A DNA stretch of 64,000 nucleotides, taken from positions 372,001-436,000 of the forward strand of contig NZ_SZQJ01000004.1 in the NCBI RefSeq assembly GCF_013369335.1. Reading direction: 5' to 3'. Source of the DNA: Vibrio sp. JPW-9-11-11. Its GTDB lineage: Bacteria > Pseudomonadota > Gammaproteobacteria > Enterobacterales > Vibrionaceae. Under the pieces are notes generated by a model that saw only the letters and a list, made by a program, of their open reading frames with translations, was not told where the DNA came from and ran no database searches. A program made the position numbers and the translations under genes. Numbering within the stretch: the stretch's first letter is position 1; the number at the start of each line of letters is the position of its first letter. This document shows positions 18,493 to 27,753 of the stretch, piece after piece.

Positions 18493-19578
18493 ATGGCAGG
18501 AAACAGTATCGGACAACATTTCCGAGTGACCACATTCGGGGAGAGTCATGGTATCGCACTAGGATGTATTGTCGACGGATGTCCTCCGGGTCTTGAGATC
18601 AGTGAAACCGATATTCAAATCGACCTTGATCGCCGCCGTCCAGGCACTTCTCGTTATACGACTGCTCGCCGTGAGCCAGATGAAGTGAAGATTCTCTCGG
18701 GTGTGTTTGAAGGCAAAACGACCGGAACCTCGATTGGTCTTCTAATTGAAAATACCGACCAACGCTCAAAAGACTACTCTGAAATCAAAGACAAATTCCG
18801 TCCGGGTCATGCCGATTACACCTATCACCAAAAGTATGGCGTGCGCGACTATCGAGGTGGCGGCCGCTCTTCAGCTCGTGAAACCGCAATGCGTGTCGCG
18901 GCGGGCTCTATCGCAAAGAAATACCTCAAGCAGGAGTTTGGGGTTGAGATCAGAGCCTACTTGTCGCAAATGGGTGACGTTGCGATTGATAAAGTCGATT
19001 GGGATGAGATTGAAAATAATCCATTTTTCTGCCCAGACGTCGACAAAGTTGACGCATTTGACCAATTGATCCGCGACCTGAAAAAGCAGGGTGACTCCAT
19101 TGGCGCCAAGTTACAAGTAGTTGCGACCAATGTGCCGGTTGGTTTGGGTGAGCCCGTGTTTGACCGATTAGACGCCGATATCGCTCACGCATTAATGAGC
19201 ATTAACGCGGTGAAAGGGGTGGAAATTGGCGATGGCTTCGACGTGGTCAGTCAAAAAGGCAGTCAGCATCGTGATGAGTTAACACCAGATGGCTTTGCCA
19301 GTAACCACGCGGGCGGCATTTTAGGGGGAATTTCGACGGGCCAAGATATTGTGGCCAACATAGCTCTAAAACCAACATCAAGTATCACGGTCCCTGGTGA
19401 CACCATCACTAAGCAGGGCGAGCCTACTCAACTTATCACCAAAGGTCGCCACGACCCTTGTGTTGGCATCCGCGCAGTACCGATTGCCGAAGCAATGTTG
19501 GCGATTGTAGTGCTAGACCATCTGCTGCGTCATCGTGGGCAAAACCATGGTGTGACCACCGAAACACCGAAAATCTGA
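18493..19578 (+). CDS. aroC: Chorismate synthase
   Basis: AroC makes chorismate from EPSP, the last step of the shikimate pathway, using reduced FMN. It has 361 residues. The three family signatures are visible: GESHG...IVDGCPPG near the start, [20 protein letters not shown] in the middle, and [18 protein letters not shown] near the end. It has its own upstream region of 191 bases, which contains a 12-base palindrome (CAACTTAAGTTG at 18452-18463) of unknown meaning. Confidence 0.98.
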   Translation: MAGNSIGQHFRVTTFGESHGIALGCIVDGCPPGLEISETDIQIDLDRRRPGTSRYTTARREPDEVKILSGVFEGKTTGTSIGLLIENTDQRSKDYSEIKDKFRPGHADYTYHQKYGVRDYRGGGRSSARETAMRVAAGSIAKKYLKQEFGVEIRAYLSQMGDVAIDKVDWDEIENNPFFCPDVDKVDAFDQLIRDLKKQGDSIGAKLQVVATNVPVGLGEPVFDRLDADIAHALMSINAVKGVEIGDGFDVVSQKGSQHRDELTPDGFASNHAGGILGGISTGQDIVANIALKPTSSITVPGDTITKQGEPTQLITKGRHDPCVGIRAVPIAEAMLAIVVLDHLLRHRGQNHGVTTETPKI

Positions 19579-19591
19579 GCATAAATAGAAC

Positions 19592-19624
19592 AAAAAAACG
19601 GCTTCCTTCGGAAGCCGTTTTTTT
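19592..19624. terminator. Bidirectional terminator between aroC and the TRIC-type gene
   Basis: ACGGCTTCC at 19598-19606 and GGAAGCCGT at 19610-19618 form a strong stem with A7 on the left and T7 on the right, so it can stop transcripts from both convergent genes. Confidence 0.9.
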
Positions 19625-19626
19625 AT

Positions 19627-20250
19627 TCAGTGAATAGATCCTTCTGTTTCGAGCTGAAACGAGGGGAGGCGCCATTTAAAGCGCACTGCTGCCATGCGCA
19701 GCAGATAACCGACGACCAGTGTGGCGACAGTCGCTGTCACATCATTGACGCCAAATTCGAGCAGACATAAGTACAAACCAGAAGCAATCAAAGCGACGGA
19801 TGCGTAGAGCTCTTGATGCAGCACCAGTGGAGTTTGACGGCAGATTAAATCTCGTAGCAATCCACCAAAGACACCGGTGACTAGGGCTGAGACCATGCAA
19901 ATCAGCGCGTGATGGCCCATACCTAATGCTATCTTGGTGCCAATAATACTAAAAACAATTAATCCTAGTGCATCGAGACGAATAAATAGCCCTTTGAGTT
20001 TGATGACCCACTTAGCCAGGCCTGTTGTCAAGACACCAGCCAAACAGGTAATCGCCAAAAACTCAGGGTTTTTCACCCAACCGAGCGGATAGTGACCGAG
20101 CAAAATATCACGCACCGTACCGCCACCAATCGCTGTGGCGCTAGCAACCAGCATCACCCCGAACCAATCCATCTTACGTCGACCTGCACTAAGTGCCCCT
20201 GTCATCGCTTCCGCTGTAATACCAATAACATACAAAACACTGAGCAGCAT
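19627..20250 (-). CDS. TRIC-family (UPF0126) membrane protein
   Basis: This 207-residue protein has about seven hydrophobic segments and two copies of the UPF0126 / trimeric intracellular cation channel unit. Each half carries the glycine-rich loop of the family (AIGGGTVRD near residue 41 and GVFGGLLRDLICRQTPLVL near 126). Relatives in Escherichia coli are YadS and YicG. Prokaryotic TRIC homologues conduct potassium, and some annotations call the domain a glycine transporter; I cannot decide which applies here. It is divergent from epmC. Confidence 0.85.
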   Translation of the reverse strand: MLLSVLYVIGITAEAMTGALSAGRRKMDWFGVMLVASATAIGGGTVRDILLGHYPLGWVKNPEFLAITCLAGVLTTGLAKWVIKLKGLFIRLDALGLIVFSIIGTKIALGMGHHALICMVSALVTGVFGGLLRDLICRQTPLVLHQELYASVALIASGLYLCLLEFGVNDVTATVATLVVGYLLRMAAVRFKWRLPSFQLETEGSIH

Positions 20251-20469
20251 GATGAACCCTCATACATTATCTTAGTCGACATTGGCTTGCGCCAAAATTA
20301 AAGCCGAGAGTGTAGTAGTAAAGCCCGGCGCTGACGAATGAGATTTTGTGAAAACGAAAACGTTTGTTGCATAACTATTTCTAATGCCTACAACAGTCGA
20401 GCAGATTTGCAAAATTACTTAAAAATGCGAGAATGCCGAGCGCTATTTACTGACTGTTTTAAGAGCGCC

Positions 20470-21000
20470 ATGAGCCACGACTATCGAGATCTCATTCGAA
20501 TTTTCAACCACACCTTTTACTCTGAGTACAACACCAAACTAGAACTTGGAGGAGACGAGCCGATTTATCTGCCAGCGGATAACAATATCGGCTATCACCG
20601 GATTATTTTTGCGCGTGGTTTTTATGCGTCAGCGATGCACGAAATCGCCCATTGGTGTGTTGCGGGGCCTAAGCGTCGATTATTGGAAGATTTTGGTTAC
20701 TGGTATGAGCCAGACGGCCGAACTGAAGCCTTGCAAACGAAGTTTGAAAAGGTCGAAATACGCCCACAAGCCTATGAATGGATCTTATCGATGAGCGCTG
20801 GTTTTCCGTTTACGGTCAGTTGTGACAATCTCAACGGCGATTTTGAGCCGGATCGCTTGGCATTTATGCATAAAGTCCATGCTGAGGTGGGCAAGATTTT
20901 TGAGCAAGGGCTGCCGCTGCGGGTGAAGATGTTATCGGACGCGTTACGAAGTTATTATCAGATTGCCGAACTCGATTACTCAATGTTTGCAGTGAAATAG
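20470..21000 (+). CDS. epmC: EpmC, hydroxylase of elongation factor P
   Basis: This is the homologue of Escherichia coli YfcM/EpmC, which hydroxylates the beta-lysylated lysine of elongation factor P, the final step after EpmB and EpmA. It has 176 residues. Conserved blocks are GGDEPIYLPAD, HRIIFARGFYASAMHEIAHWC (His57, Glu58 and His61 form an HExxH iron-binding motif), DFGYWYEPDGR and SCDNLNGDFEPDR. I start at the ATG at 20470 because the enteric protein begins there; the frame is open 132 bases further upstream, without similarity. Its usual partner gene yfcL is separated from it here by an inserted two-gene unit. Confidence 0.92.
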   Translation: MSHDYRDLIRIFNHTFYSEYNTKLELGGDEPIYLPADNNIGYHRIIFARGFYASAMHEIAHWCVAGPKRRLLEDFGYWYEPDGRTEALQTKFEKVEIRPQAYEWILSMSAGFPFTVSCDNLNGDFEPDRLAFMHKVHAEVGKIFEQGLPLRVKMLSDALRSYYQIAELDYSMFAVK

Positions 21001-21035
21001 AAACAAGCCGCCAAGTGCGGCTTGTAAGTACTAGA

Positions 21036-21524
21036 TTACTGGATAAACCATTGGGTTTCGGCCTGATTGTTGTGATCGAGGGTGTACACAATCGGCTGGG
21101 TATTAGGTTCCATCACCGACACAACAGCGATCAGTGATTCACAATGGTTAGGCACCTGTAACTGGTAACGACCCGTGCCAGATTGCAGCGCTGCTTTCAC
21201 CAAGCACTTGTTATAGTCCACTGACTCTAGGTTGCCGCCAGCATTGTCACAAATCGAAATGTAAACCTGCGATGCGGCTAAGTGGGGTAAGCTGACATCC
21301 ACATCCACTTTATATACAGAAGTCAGGCTATTCGCGGGTTCAATTTGCAATGTGCTGAGCGAGATAGGCGTTTCACTACTCGTAGGCGCAGGCGTTGAAG
21401 ACCCAGTAGCGCTAGATTCTGATGAACCTGCAGAGCCTCCTTCTCCACCACCGCCACCACCACAACCGGAGAGAGCAAGGATAAATGCGATTCCAAGTTG
21501 CTTGGTTGATTGTAAATTCCACAT
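21036..21524 (-). CDS. Putative lipoprotein, partner of the upstream LruC protein
   Basis: The 161-residue product has a lipoprotein signal: MWNLQSTKQLG, a hydrophobic stretch and the lipobox LSGC, followed by six glycines and a Ser/Thr/Pro-rich linker of about 35 residues. This looks like an outer-membrane-anchored protein on a flexible stalk. The rest (about 110 residues) contains three cysteines and matches no family I know. The ATG at 21524 is chosen because GAGGAGA sits seven bases upstream; an ATG at 21548 lacks a site. It starts 13 bases after the stop of the LruC protein, so the two are one operon. Confidence 0.8.
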   Translation of the reverse strand: MWNLQSTKQLGIAFILALSGCGGGGGGEGGSAGSSESSATGSSTPAPTSSETPISLSTLQIEPANSLTSVYKVDVDVSLPHLAASQVYISICDNAGGNLESVDYNKCLVKAALQSGTGRYQLQVPNHCESLIAVVSVMEPNTQPIVYTLDHNNQAETQWFIQ

Positions 21525-21537
21525 CGTCTTGTCTCCT

Positions 21538-23673
21538 CTAATCGACATAAATCTTGTTGCTGTTTGGAAGGGTATACCAGGTTGGTTCTGTCAATCCGCT
21601 TGCATCTTGAGCAAAGTCAGCAAACCTTGAGTAGGTATTTAAGATATTTTGTTGCTCAAGTGGATGTTGCCATGTGGTCGGAATTTCAATTGCCCAAGGC
21701 AAACCGTTAGCATTATGGAAATGAGTGTCGCCAGTCGATGTGTCAACACCGTAGGTTTTGTATCTGGCATCAAATTTACTGGTTGGCGCTTGATTTTTAA
21801 GGTGGATCTCAAGGGCACGTCCCGGATAGCCTCCGCTCAGTTGGTTGCCCACGTCGCCGTAATAATGGCCAGGAGAGGCGAAGATGAAGGGATCATAAGG
21901 GAAGCTTGGCATAATATTGATATCCATCGCGTTTTCGAGAGCAAAGGTCAAATGCCAGGTCGGACGATAACTGGTACCACAACTCTCTTGTGTTCTAAAC
22001 ATGGTACAGCCCTCCGCTTCGCCTGGTTCGGTGATATCCCAAAGATCCTCATGGATGATAAACACAGCATCTGTTGTATCCGTTTCTAAGCCGTGAGCTT
22101 GAAGGGTATTGTTGACATACAGCTGGACAGAATCGGCTTTAATATCTTCACGAGCGATCCCCGGCAGACGAATCGCAAAACCAGAGTGATAGTCACCACC
22201 TAATGCTGCCACCTTGCCTTCGATTTTGATGCGTATCACCTGATTGTTGAGTTGGTACTCGGTGAATTTGACGTTCATTAACACGTCATTCATGTCGTAA
22301 TCACCAACCATTGGGTATTGATCTTCGTAGGCAAAGGTAGTGAAGCCACCTGCACTTGGGTAAACCTCGGTAACCACACCACTTTCAGTGATATCAATAA
22401 GGTAGTCTTCCACTTCTCCCTCAGGGACACCGCCACTGGGGCCTATCCCTGATGTGTTGGATACGCGAAAGCGTGCCCAGGTTTCGCCTGTGACGGCCCA
22501 GGTTGGGACTGAGAAGAAAATATCGCCAGTATTGCTATCTACCGATTGGTCGCTGATGATGCTTTCACTCACTTCAAACTCACCATCATGATCGAAGTCT
22601 ATCCAAGCATTGAGTACCGAGCGATTGGTAGCCCCGGAGATGGTTGCGATGATTTTGCTCGTTTGACCAACCTGAATAGGCACGGGGAACTGAATGCCGT
22701 CATCGTCGTTGTTGCCATCGGAGGTGTCGTCGCTATAGGGGTATGGGCTAGCATCGGTTTCACCATCAACCAAAGTACCGAGTTTCAGATCTGACATCCC
22801 GTGTCGAGCGCCTGATGATGCAAATGTGGTCTTATAAGAATCAGGGGCATCGCCAAAGTCGGTATATTCACTGGGCTCGACAGGCGCTAAAGCACAGCGA
22901 GCACCATCGTTCGAGTTGCTTGATGGACCATAAGCAAAGAATTCTGCGGTTGAACGAGTGCCATTGATTGCGATTTTAAACACATAGCCGTTACTGTTGT
23001 TACTGGCATACAAGTTACCATCCACGTCAAAGTAAACCGCACCGAAAGTCAGGCGGTAACCGAGTTCATTTTTATTCAACAATTGGTTGAGCCGGGTTGA
23101 AGTACCAGCGTTCACATCAATCTGCCATAGATAGCCATTAGCATCGATTGAGTAAGCAAGGCTGTTATCTGGATGGAAAGCGAGATCATAAATGGCAGGG
23201 TTACCAAACTGGCTTGGTGGTGAAGAGAGTTCCATGACTAAGCTATCGAGATCGACTCTATACAAGCCGTAACTTGGTCGGTAGCCATACCATGCGTTTT
23301 CATCAAGTGACACGTCACCAACATAAATAGAGGTTGGAGCGCCGGCAGGTTTGGTGATGTTCAACAAGGTTTTGCTAAACGCCGCGTCAATGCGAGAGAG
23401 AGAACCGCTGCCGTAATCCCATCCATAAATAAAGTCATCGTGTTTGCTGTACCCGACACCGTTAAGCTTATCTAAGCCTAAATCGGAATCTAATGTGATG
23501 TAGCTGCCGACATCAATGTTCACACCATAAGCTACAGGTGTTCCGGTTGGATTTTGAATTAAGAAGGCTTGGGTCGGGCACTGAGAAAAAGGCATGTCAG
23601 CGACAACCGTTGGCGAGCCAGTTAAAGCGATGGTAACGATAGCGGCTAGATAAGCGGGCGGGATTGTTCTCAT
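21538..23673 (-). CDS. Secreted LruC-domain protein with GEVED domain
   Basis: The 711-residue protein has a signal peptide (cleavage near VVADM, residue 26). About residues 40-265 form a propeller-like repeat region with IYGWDYGSGSLSRID and similar blades. A GEVED domain follows at about 270-435 (starts DFGDAPDSY; contains DFDHDGEF, a calcium-site-like motif). The C-terminal LruC domain at about 440-711 contains AYEDQYPMVGDYDMND. LruC domains are named after a Leptospira outer-membrane lipoprotein and their role is not known. The protein is probably exported or surface-exposed; the lipoprotein gene directly downstream may anchor it. It stands between epmC and yfcL, which are adjacent in enterics. 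Confidence 0.85.
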   Translation of the reverse strand: MRTIPPAYLAAIVTIALTGSPTVVADMPFSQCPTQAFLIQNPTGTPVAYGVNIDVGSYITLDSDLGLDKLNGVGYSKHDDFIYGWDYGSGSLSRIDAAFSKTLLNITKPAGAPTSIYVGDVSLDENAWYGYRPSYGLYRVDLDSLVMELSSPPSQFGNPAIYDLAFHPDNSLAYSIDANGYLWQIDVNAGTSTRLNQLLNKNELGYRLTFGAVYFDVDGNLYASNNSNGYVFKIAINGTRSTAEFFAYGPSSNSNDGARCALAPVEPSEYTDFGDAPDSYKTTFASSGARHGMSDLKLGTLVDGETDASPYPYSDDTSDGNNDDDGIQFPVPIQVGQTSKIIATISGATNRSVLNAWIDFDHDGEFEVSESIISDQSVDSNTGDIFFSVPTWAVTGETWARFRVSNTSGIGPSGGVPEGEVEDYLIDITESGVVTEVYPSAGGFTTFAYEDQYPMVGDYDMNDVLMNVKFTEYQLNNQVIRIKIEGKVAALGGDYHSGFAIRLPGIAREDIKADSVQLYVNNTLQAHGLETDTTDAVFIIHEDLWDITEPGEAEGCTMFRTQESCGTSYRPTWHLTFALENAMDINIMPSFPYDPFIFASPGHYYGDVGNQLSGGYPGRALEIHLKNQAPTSKFDARYKTYGVDTSTGDTHFHNANGLPWAIEIPTTWQHPLEQQNILNTYSRFADFAQDASGLTEPTWYTLPNSNKIYVD

Positions 23674-23831
23674 TGGTTTTTCCTCGCTAATGTGTGGTTA
23701 ACAGACGAGAAATTGCACAGGGTGTGCCATAGCTGGAAGCCCCGCTACAGCGGGGGTTTGCGTTGCCATTCTCAATGTGAGAAGCTTGGCGTTCTTTTTT
23801 GAGATGCAAACTGACTAGGCGTTAACGCACC

Positions 23832-24095
23832 ATGATTATTGAATTTGAAGAGAAGCTACTTGAGTTAATTGATGCTCGAATTGAGTCGGCGTCGGATGAC
23901 GAATTATTTGCCGGTGGCTATCTGCGTGGGCATATTTCTCTCTCCGCAGCGGCGTGTGAGGAAGGCGGTATTAACGATGTTGAACAGCTTAAAGTACTCA
24001 TTCAGCAAAGCTTGGAAGACGCTCGTTCAGAATTAACGCCAGCTGATCGCACCATAGTCAACGACCTGTGGCTTGAGCTGGTCAATCAAGCTTAA
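23832..24095 (+). CDS. yfcL: YfcL-family protein
   Basis: This small 87-residue acidic protein is homologous to Escherichia coli YfcL, recognised by ASDDELFAGGYLRGHISL and the ending NDLWLELVNQA. The function is unknown. It normally lies beside epmC and convergent to mnmC. Here it is still convergent with mnmC but divergent from the inserted LruC gene. The 158-base gap upstream holds a short hairpin, CCCCGC-TACA-GCGGGG at 23740-23755, of unclear role. Confidence 0.85.
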   Translation: MIIEFEEKLLELIDARIESASDDELFAGGYLRGHISLSAAACEEGGINDVEQLKVLIQQSLEDARSELTPADRTIVNDLWLELVNQA

Positions 24096-24113
24096 GTTAA
24101 TGATTTAGTTATT

Positions 24114-24139
24114 AAGGGTTGCATAAGCAACCCTTTTTT
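24114..24139 (+). terminator. Terminator after yfcL
   Basis: AAGGGTTGC at 24114-24122 pairs with GCAACCCTT at 24127-24135, followed by a run of T. It sits just before the end of the convergent mnmC. Confidence 0.88.
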
Positions 24140-24147
24140 CATTGCAC

Positions 24148-26163
24148 TTATCCAGCTATCGCTTTGCCTTTGCGCAGCTTTCTTACCCACATTCTACTTG
24201 GGTGCAGTGTTTCTAGCACATCAACGGGCAGAGGAAGTGGATCCGCACAGATTTGCGAGGCTAACACTTCTGCGGCGAGTGGGGCTGAACTTAATCCTCG
24301 TGAACCTAAGCCGAGTAAACAGAAAAGGTTGGGGTAGTGGGCAACGGGCTGTGCTTTAGCGGCCGTTTGGCTGGCTAAATCTTGATACTGCTCTGTTATC
24401 TTGTTGAGGTCGCCCACATCACCAATGAAGGGCAAGTGGTCGCGACTCACACAGCGTATTCCCTGCCGTGATTGGTCACTAGAGGTGTCTACTTGACGGG
24501 GCCAACTCTGGTTCGGCACGCAGCGAGTGAGGCGCTCTCCATTTTGTTGTTGAGCAATGGGGTCAAACTCGGTGTCAATGTGACTTCTATCGTAGCTTGC
24601 ACCGATACAATGCTGGCCGTTGTTTGGGTTGACTGGCGTCATATAACCATCGTAACAAAGTACGGTGTTGAGCTGGCTGAGCTCACTGGTAGTTGGAACG
24701 TGACTGACTTGGCCTTTTACCTGACCGAGAGGAATATCTGCGCACTGAGCGAATTCGGCAAACTGATGGCCACTAGCGACAATCACACTATCGTGGACAA
24801 ACTGCTGATTGTCGCTACTCAGTGTCCAGCGCTGTTGTGACTCATCCCAAGTTAGCTGGTTGATCTTAAATTGGTAGTGAACGCTAAAGTGCTCGCTTTT
24901 GTTTAGGCTGTCGATGATACCCTGAGTCAGTTGTGCCGGACACAACCAGCCACCCAGCGGGTAGTGAACGCTCTCCATATCGATTGGCAATCCGATGGTT
25001 GCACTGGTTTGCTGGACATCTAAGTGTTGAAGCAACTGGAGGTCAAAATCGCCCTCAAGCATCTTGGTCAACTTGGTTTGAGACTTGTCATCCCACATGA
25101 GCTGAGTCACACCACACCATTGGTGGTCAAATTCACACTCTTGTGCGGCTTGATCAACGAACTGACGCGCAAATAAAAATGCGGGTGCAAACACGCGTGA
25201 TACACCAGTATGTTCACCATTGAGTAGTGGGTAGACGGCACCTTGTCGGTTGCCTGATGCGCCTTGTGCTGGTTGCGAATCTTGGCAGTAGAGGGTCACA
25301 TTTTTACCTCGACGTCGCAGTGCTTTAGCCAGAGTGGCACTGGCGATACCACCACCAATAATCGCAATAGAGTGGCTTGACGAGCTGGCGTAGCGATGGA
25401 ACCAAGGTTTGATATTGGTATAGCTTTGCTTGTTTGCTAAGGCACCCGCGAGCATTTCTCGCTTGGTGCCAAAGCCCTTGACTTTACTCATCTCGAAACC
25501 AGCTTCAATCAAGCCGCGACGAACAAAGCCGGCAGCGGTAAAGGTTGCACAGGTACACGCTTGTTTGGCTAATTTTGCCATGCCATCAAACAGAGTTTGA
25601 CTCCACATATCAGGGTTTTTACTTGGTGCAAAACCATCCAAGAACCAGGCATCGACCAAACCTTGTTCTGGAACAGGGACTTTAGGTAGACATTGTTTAA
25701 TATCACCAAACCAAAGATCCAGGGTGATGGCCCCTTCATCTAATACCAAGCGGTGGCATTCTGGGACGGCGATGGGATAATATTGTTGAAGTTTCTGCGC
25801 AAACTCGGCTAATTCGGGCCAAGCTTGGTGTGCTTTCTCAAGGTCATTTTTATTGAGTGGGTATTTCTCAAAGCTCACGAAATGGAGTTCTTTCAGTGGC
25901 GCATCGGGGTGTTGCAACCTAAATTGATTAAACCATTGCCAAACTGCCAGGAAGTTAAGACCAGTACCGAAACCGGTTTCAGCGATGACGAAGCGTCGTT
26001 GGTCATATTCTTGCCACCTTTGTGGCAGATGATTTTGTTGAAGAAACACGTAACGGGTCTCTTCGAGGCCATTCACGTTAGAGAAATACACGTCATCGAA
26101 TTGGTCGGAAACGGGCGTACCAGCGTCATTCCAACCTAACTGGGCATTGGTAATCGAGGTCAT
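24148..26163 (-). CDS. mnmC: MnmC, bifunctional tRNA wobble-uridine modification enzyme
   Basis: MnmC finishes the 5-methylaminomethyl-2-thiouridine at tRNA position 34. The C-terminal FAD-dependent oxidase removes the carboxymethyl group and the N-terminal methyltransferase then methylates. Both halves are present in 671 residues: the methyltransferase (about 1-245, with [17 protein letters not shown] and [15 protein letters not shown]) and the oxidase (about 260-670, with the FAD motif [17 protein letters not shown] and PFIGDVGD). It is divergent from fabB, the order seen in enterics. Confidence 0.96.
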   Translation of the reverse strand: MTSITNAQLGWNDAGTPVSDQFDDVYFSNVNGLEETRYVFLQQNHLPQRWQEYDQRRFVIAETGFGTGLNFLAVWQWFNQFRLQHPDAPLKELHFVSFEKYPLNKNDLEKAHQAWPELAEFAQKLQQYYPIAVPECHRLVLDEGAITLDLWFGDIKQCLPKVPVPEQGLVDAWFLDGFAPSKNPDMWSQTLFDGMAKLAKQACTCATFTAAGFVRRGLIEAGFEMSKVKGFGTKREMLAGALANKQSYTNIKPWFHRYASSSSHSIAIIGGGIASATLAKALRRRGKNVTLYCQDSQPAQGASGNRQGAVYPLLNGEHTGVSRVFAPAFLFARQFVDQAAQECEFDHQWCGVTQLMWDDKSQTKLTKMLEGDFDLQLLQHLDVQQTSATIGLPIDMESVHYPLGGWLCPAQLTQGIIDSLNKSEHFSVHYQFKINQLTWDESQQRWTLSSDNQQFVHDSVIVASGHQFAEFAQCADIPLGQVKGQVSHVPTTSELSQLNTVLCYDGYMTPVNPNNGQHCIGASYDRSHIDTEFDPIAQQQNGERLTRCVPNQSWPRQVDTSSDQSRQGIRCVSRDHLPFIGDVGDLNKITEQYQDLASQTAAKAQPVAHYPNLFCLLGLGSRGLSSAPLAAEVLASQICADPLPLPVDVLETLHPSRMWVRKLRKGKAIAG

Positions 26164-26291
26164 AGTGTTTAACTTATGTCAAAAGAATCGATGTTATGGT
26201 CGCAATTGTACGGATTTAAAGGAAAGCTGACCACTTTTCCCCATTATCTTCGCTATCATCTAGCGGATTTTAGAATTATAGGAATGTCATA

Positions 26292-27503
26292 ATGAAACGA
26301 GTCGTAATCACCGGTATGGGTATTGTTTCAAGTATCGGTAACAACGTCGAAGAAGTTTTAGTGTCTCTAAAAGCAGGTAAATCTGGTATCACTGCCTCTG
26401 AGCAGTTTAAAGAACACGGCCTTCGCTCTCAGGTTTGGGGGGATTTAAAGATTAACCCAGCAGAGCATATTGACCGTAAGCAGATGCGCTTTATGGGTGA
26501 TGCGGCTGCTTATGCATACCTATCAATGCAGCAAGCGATTGAAGATGCAGGCTTGACTGACGAGCAGGTTTCAAATGATCGTACTGGTATCGTTGCGGGT
26601 TCTGGTGGTGCTTCTGCGCTAAACCAAACGGTTGCGACGGACACCATGCGTGCCAAAGGCGTGAAACGTGTTGGTCCTTATATGGTGCCACGCACTATGT
26701 CATCAACAGTCTCTGCGTGTCTGGCGACTCCGTTTAAGATTCGTGGTGTGAACTACTCAATGAGTTCAGCGTGTGCCACGTCTGCTCACTGTATTGGTCA
26801 CGCAATGGAGCTTATTCAACTGGGTAAACAAGACATCGTTTTTGCAGGCGGTGGCGAAGAGCTAGACTGGTCTCAAACCATGATGTTTGATGCGATGGGC
26901 GCACTGTCGACTAAATACAACGATACGCCAGAAAAAGCATCGCGCACCTACGATGCAGACCGCGATGGTTTCGTTATCTCTGGCGGCGGCGGCATGTTGG
27001 TTGTTGAAGAGCTAGAGCACGCCCTCGCACGTGGCGCGAAGATCTATGGTGAAATCGTAGGCTACGGCGCAACATCTGACGGTTACGATATGGTTGCTCC
27101 ATCAGGTGAAGGTGCGATTCGTTGTATGAAGATGGCAATGCAAGACGTTGACAGCATCGACTATGTCAACACGCACGGCACGTCAACGCCTGTCGGTGAC
27201 GTGAAAGAGCTAGGCGCTATCCAAGAACTCTTCGGTGATAACAGTCCTGCAATCTCAGCAACGAAAGCGATGACAGGTCACGCACTCGGTGCGGCAGGCG
27301 TACATGAAGCAATTTACTCAACGCTGATGCTAGACAACGGTTTTATCGCGCCAAGCATTAACGTTGAAAACCTAGATGAAGCGGCTCAGGGCTTGGATAT
27401 TGTGACAGAGAAGCGTGATGCTGAGCTTACCACTGTAATGTCAAACAGCTTTGGTTTTGGCGGCACCAATGCCACATTGGTCATCAAGAAATACCAAGCT
27501 TAA
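26292..27503 (+). CDS. fabB: Beta-ketoacyl-ACP synthase I
   Basis: FabB elongates fatty acids and is needed for unsaturated ones. The 403-residue protein has the catalytic triad Cys161 ([10 protein letters not shown]), His295 ([11 protein letters not shown]) and His330 (TGHALGAAG). It stands alone behind a 128-base upstream region. In enterics FadR activates and FabR represses this gene. A FadR-like half site, GACCACTT, is visible at 26229-26236 but the other half is poor, so this is only a hint. The 3' region encodes a probable sRNA (see next entries). Confidence 0.97.
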   Translation: MKRVVITGMGIVSSIGNNVEEVLVSLKAGKSGITASEQFKEHGLRSQVWGDLKINPAEHIDRKQMRFMGDAAAYAYLSMQQAIEDAGLTDEQVSNDRTGIVAGSGGASALNQTVATDTMRAKGVKRVGPYMVPRTMSSTVSACLATPFKIRGVNYSMSSACATSAHCIGHAMELIQLGKQDIVFAGGGEELDWSQTMMFDAMGALSTKYNDTPEKASRTYDADRDGFVISGGGGMLVVEELEHALARGAKIYGEIVGYGATSDGYDMVAPSGEGAIRCMKMAMQDVDSIDYVNTHGTSTPVGDVKELGAIQELFGDNSPAISATKAMTGHALGAAGVHEAIYSTLMLDNGFIAPSINVENLDEAAQGLDIVTEKRDAELTTVMSNSFGFGGTNATLVIKKYQA

Positions 27504-27548
27504 GGAATGTGCAGGACACTAAGCCCTGTTGCCCGAATTTCCAGAGCC

Positions 27549-27578
27549 AGGTTCATCGTTAGCGATAACAGTGAACCT
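27549..27578 (+). other. Hairpin with GNRA loop in the fabB 3' region
   Basis: AGGTTCAT at 27549-27556 pairs with GTGAACCT at 27571-27578 (one G-U pair). After a single C/A mismatch, GTTA pairs with TAAC around a GCGA tetraloop at 27562-27565. The fold is exact enough to be a real RNA element. It lies 46 bases after the fabB stop and before the predicted sRNA body, so it may guide or protect the processing site. Confidence 0.55.
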
Positions 27579-27587
27579 AACAGACGC

Positions 27588-27663
27588 AGACTTTAGCCCA
27601 TGGAGAGCGGGTTAAGATCCTTTTGTTCTGGACTATTGCCCGACGATACGTCGGGCATTTTTC
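27588..27663 (+). ncRNA. farS: FarS-like sRNA from the fabB 3' untranslated region
   Basis: In Vibrio cholerae the sRNA FarS is cut by RNase E from the 3' end of the fabB mRNA and represses fadE, linking synthesis and breakdown of fatty acids. Here fabB is followed by about 160 bases of untranslated RNA ending in a strong terminator (stem 27637-27657 plus T5), with an unstructured stretch before it that includes a pyrimidine-rich CCTTTTGTTC. The 3' end is clear. The 5' end is a guess based on the roughly 70-nucleotide length of FarS. I infer identity from location and architecture, not from a sequence comparison. Confidence 0.6.
27637..27662 (+). terminator. Terminator of fabB and its 3' sRNA
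   Basis: TGCCCGACG at 27637-27645 and CGTCGGGCA at 27649-27657 form a nine-pair stem with an ATA loop, followed by TTTTTC. An Hfq-binding sRNA would end in such a stem and U run. Confidence 0.92.
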
Positions 27664-27753
27664 TTTCTAAACGTCTTGTACAAGATTAAAACTCGACACC
27701 TAGTGTGCTTTTCTGCACAATCGAACCCATCTAAATTCTAGCTGACGATAGTA

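Noticed and set aside
20338-20469. Longer N-terminus for EpmC from the ATG at 20338
   Set aside because: The first 44 residues have no similarity to the family and hold many cysteines unlike it; the ATG at 20470 gives the usual length.
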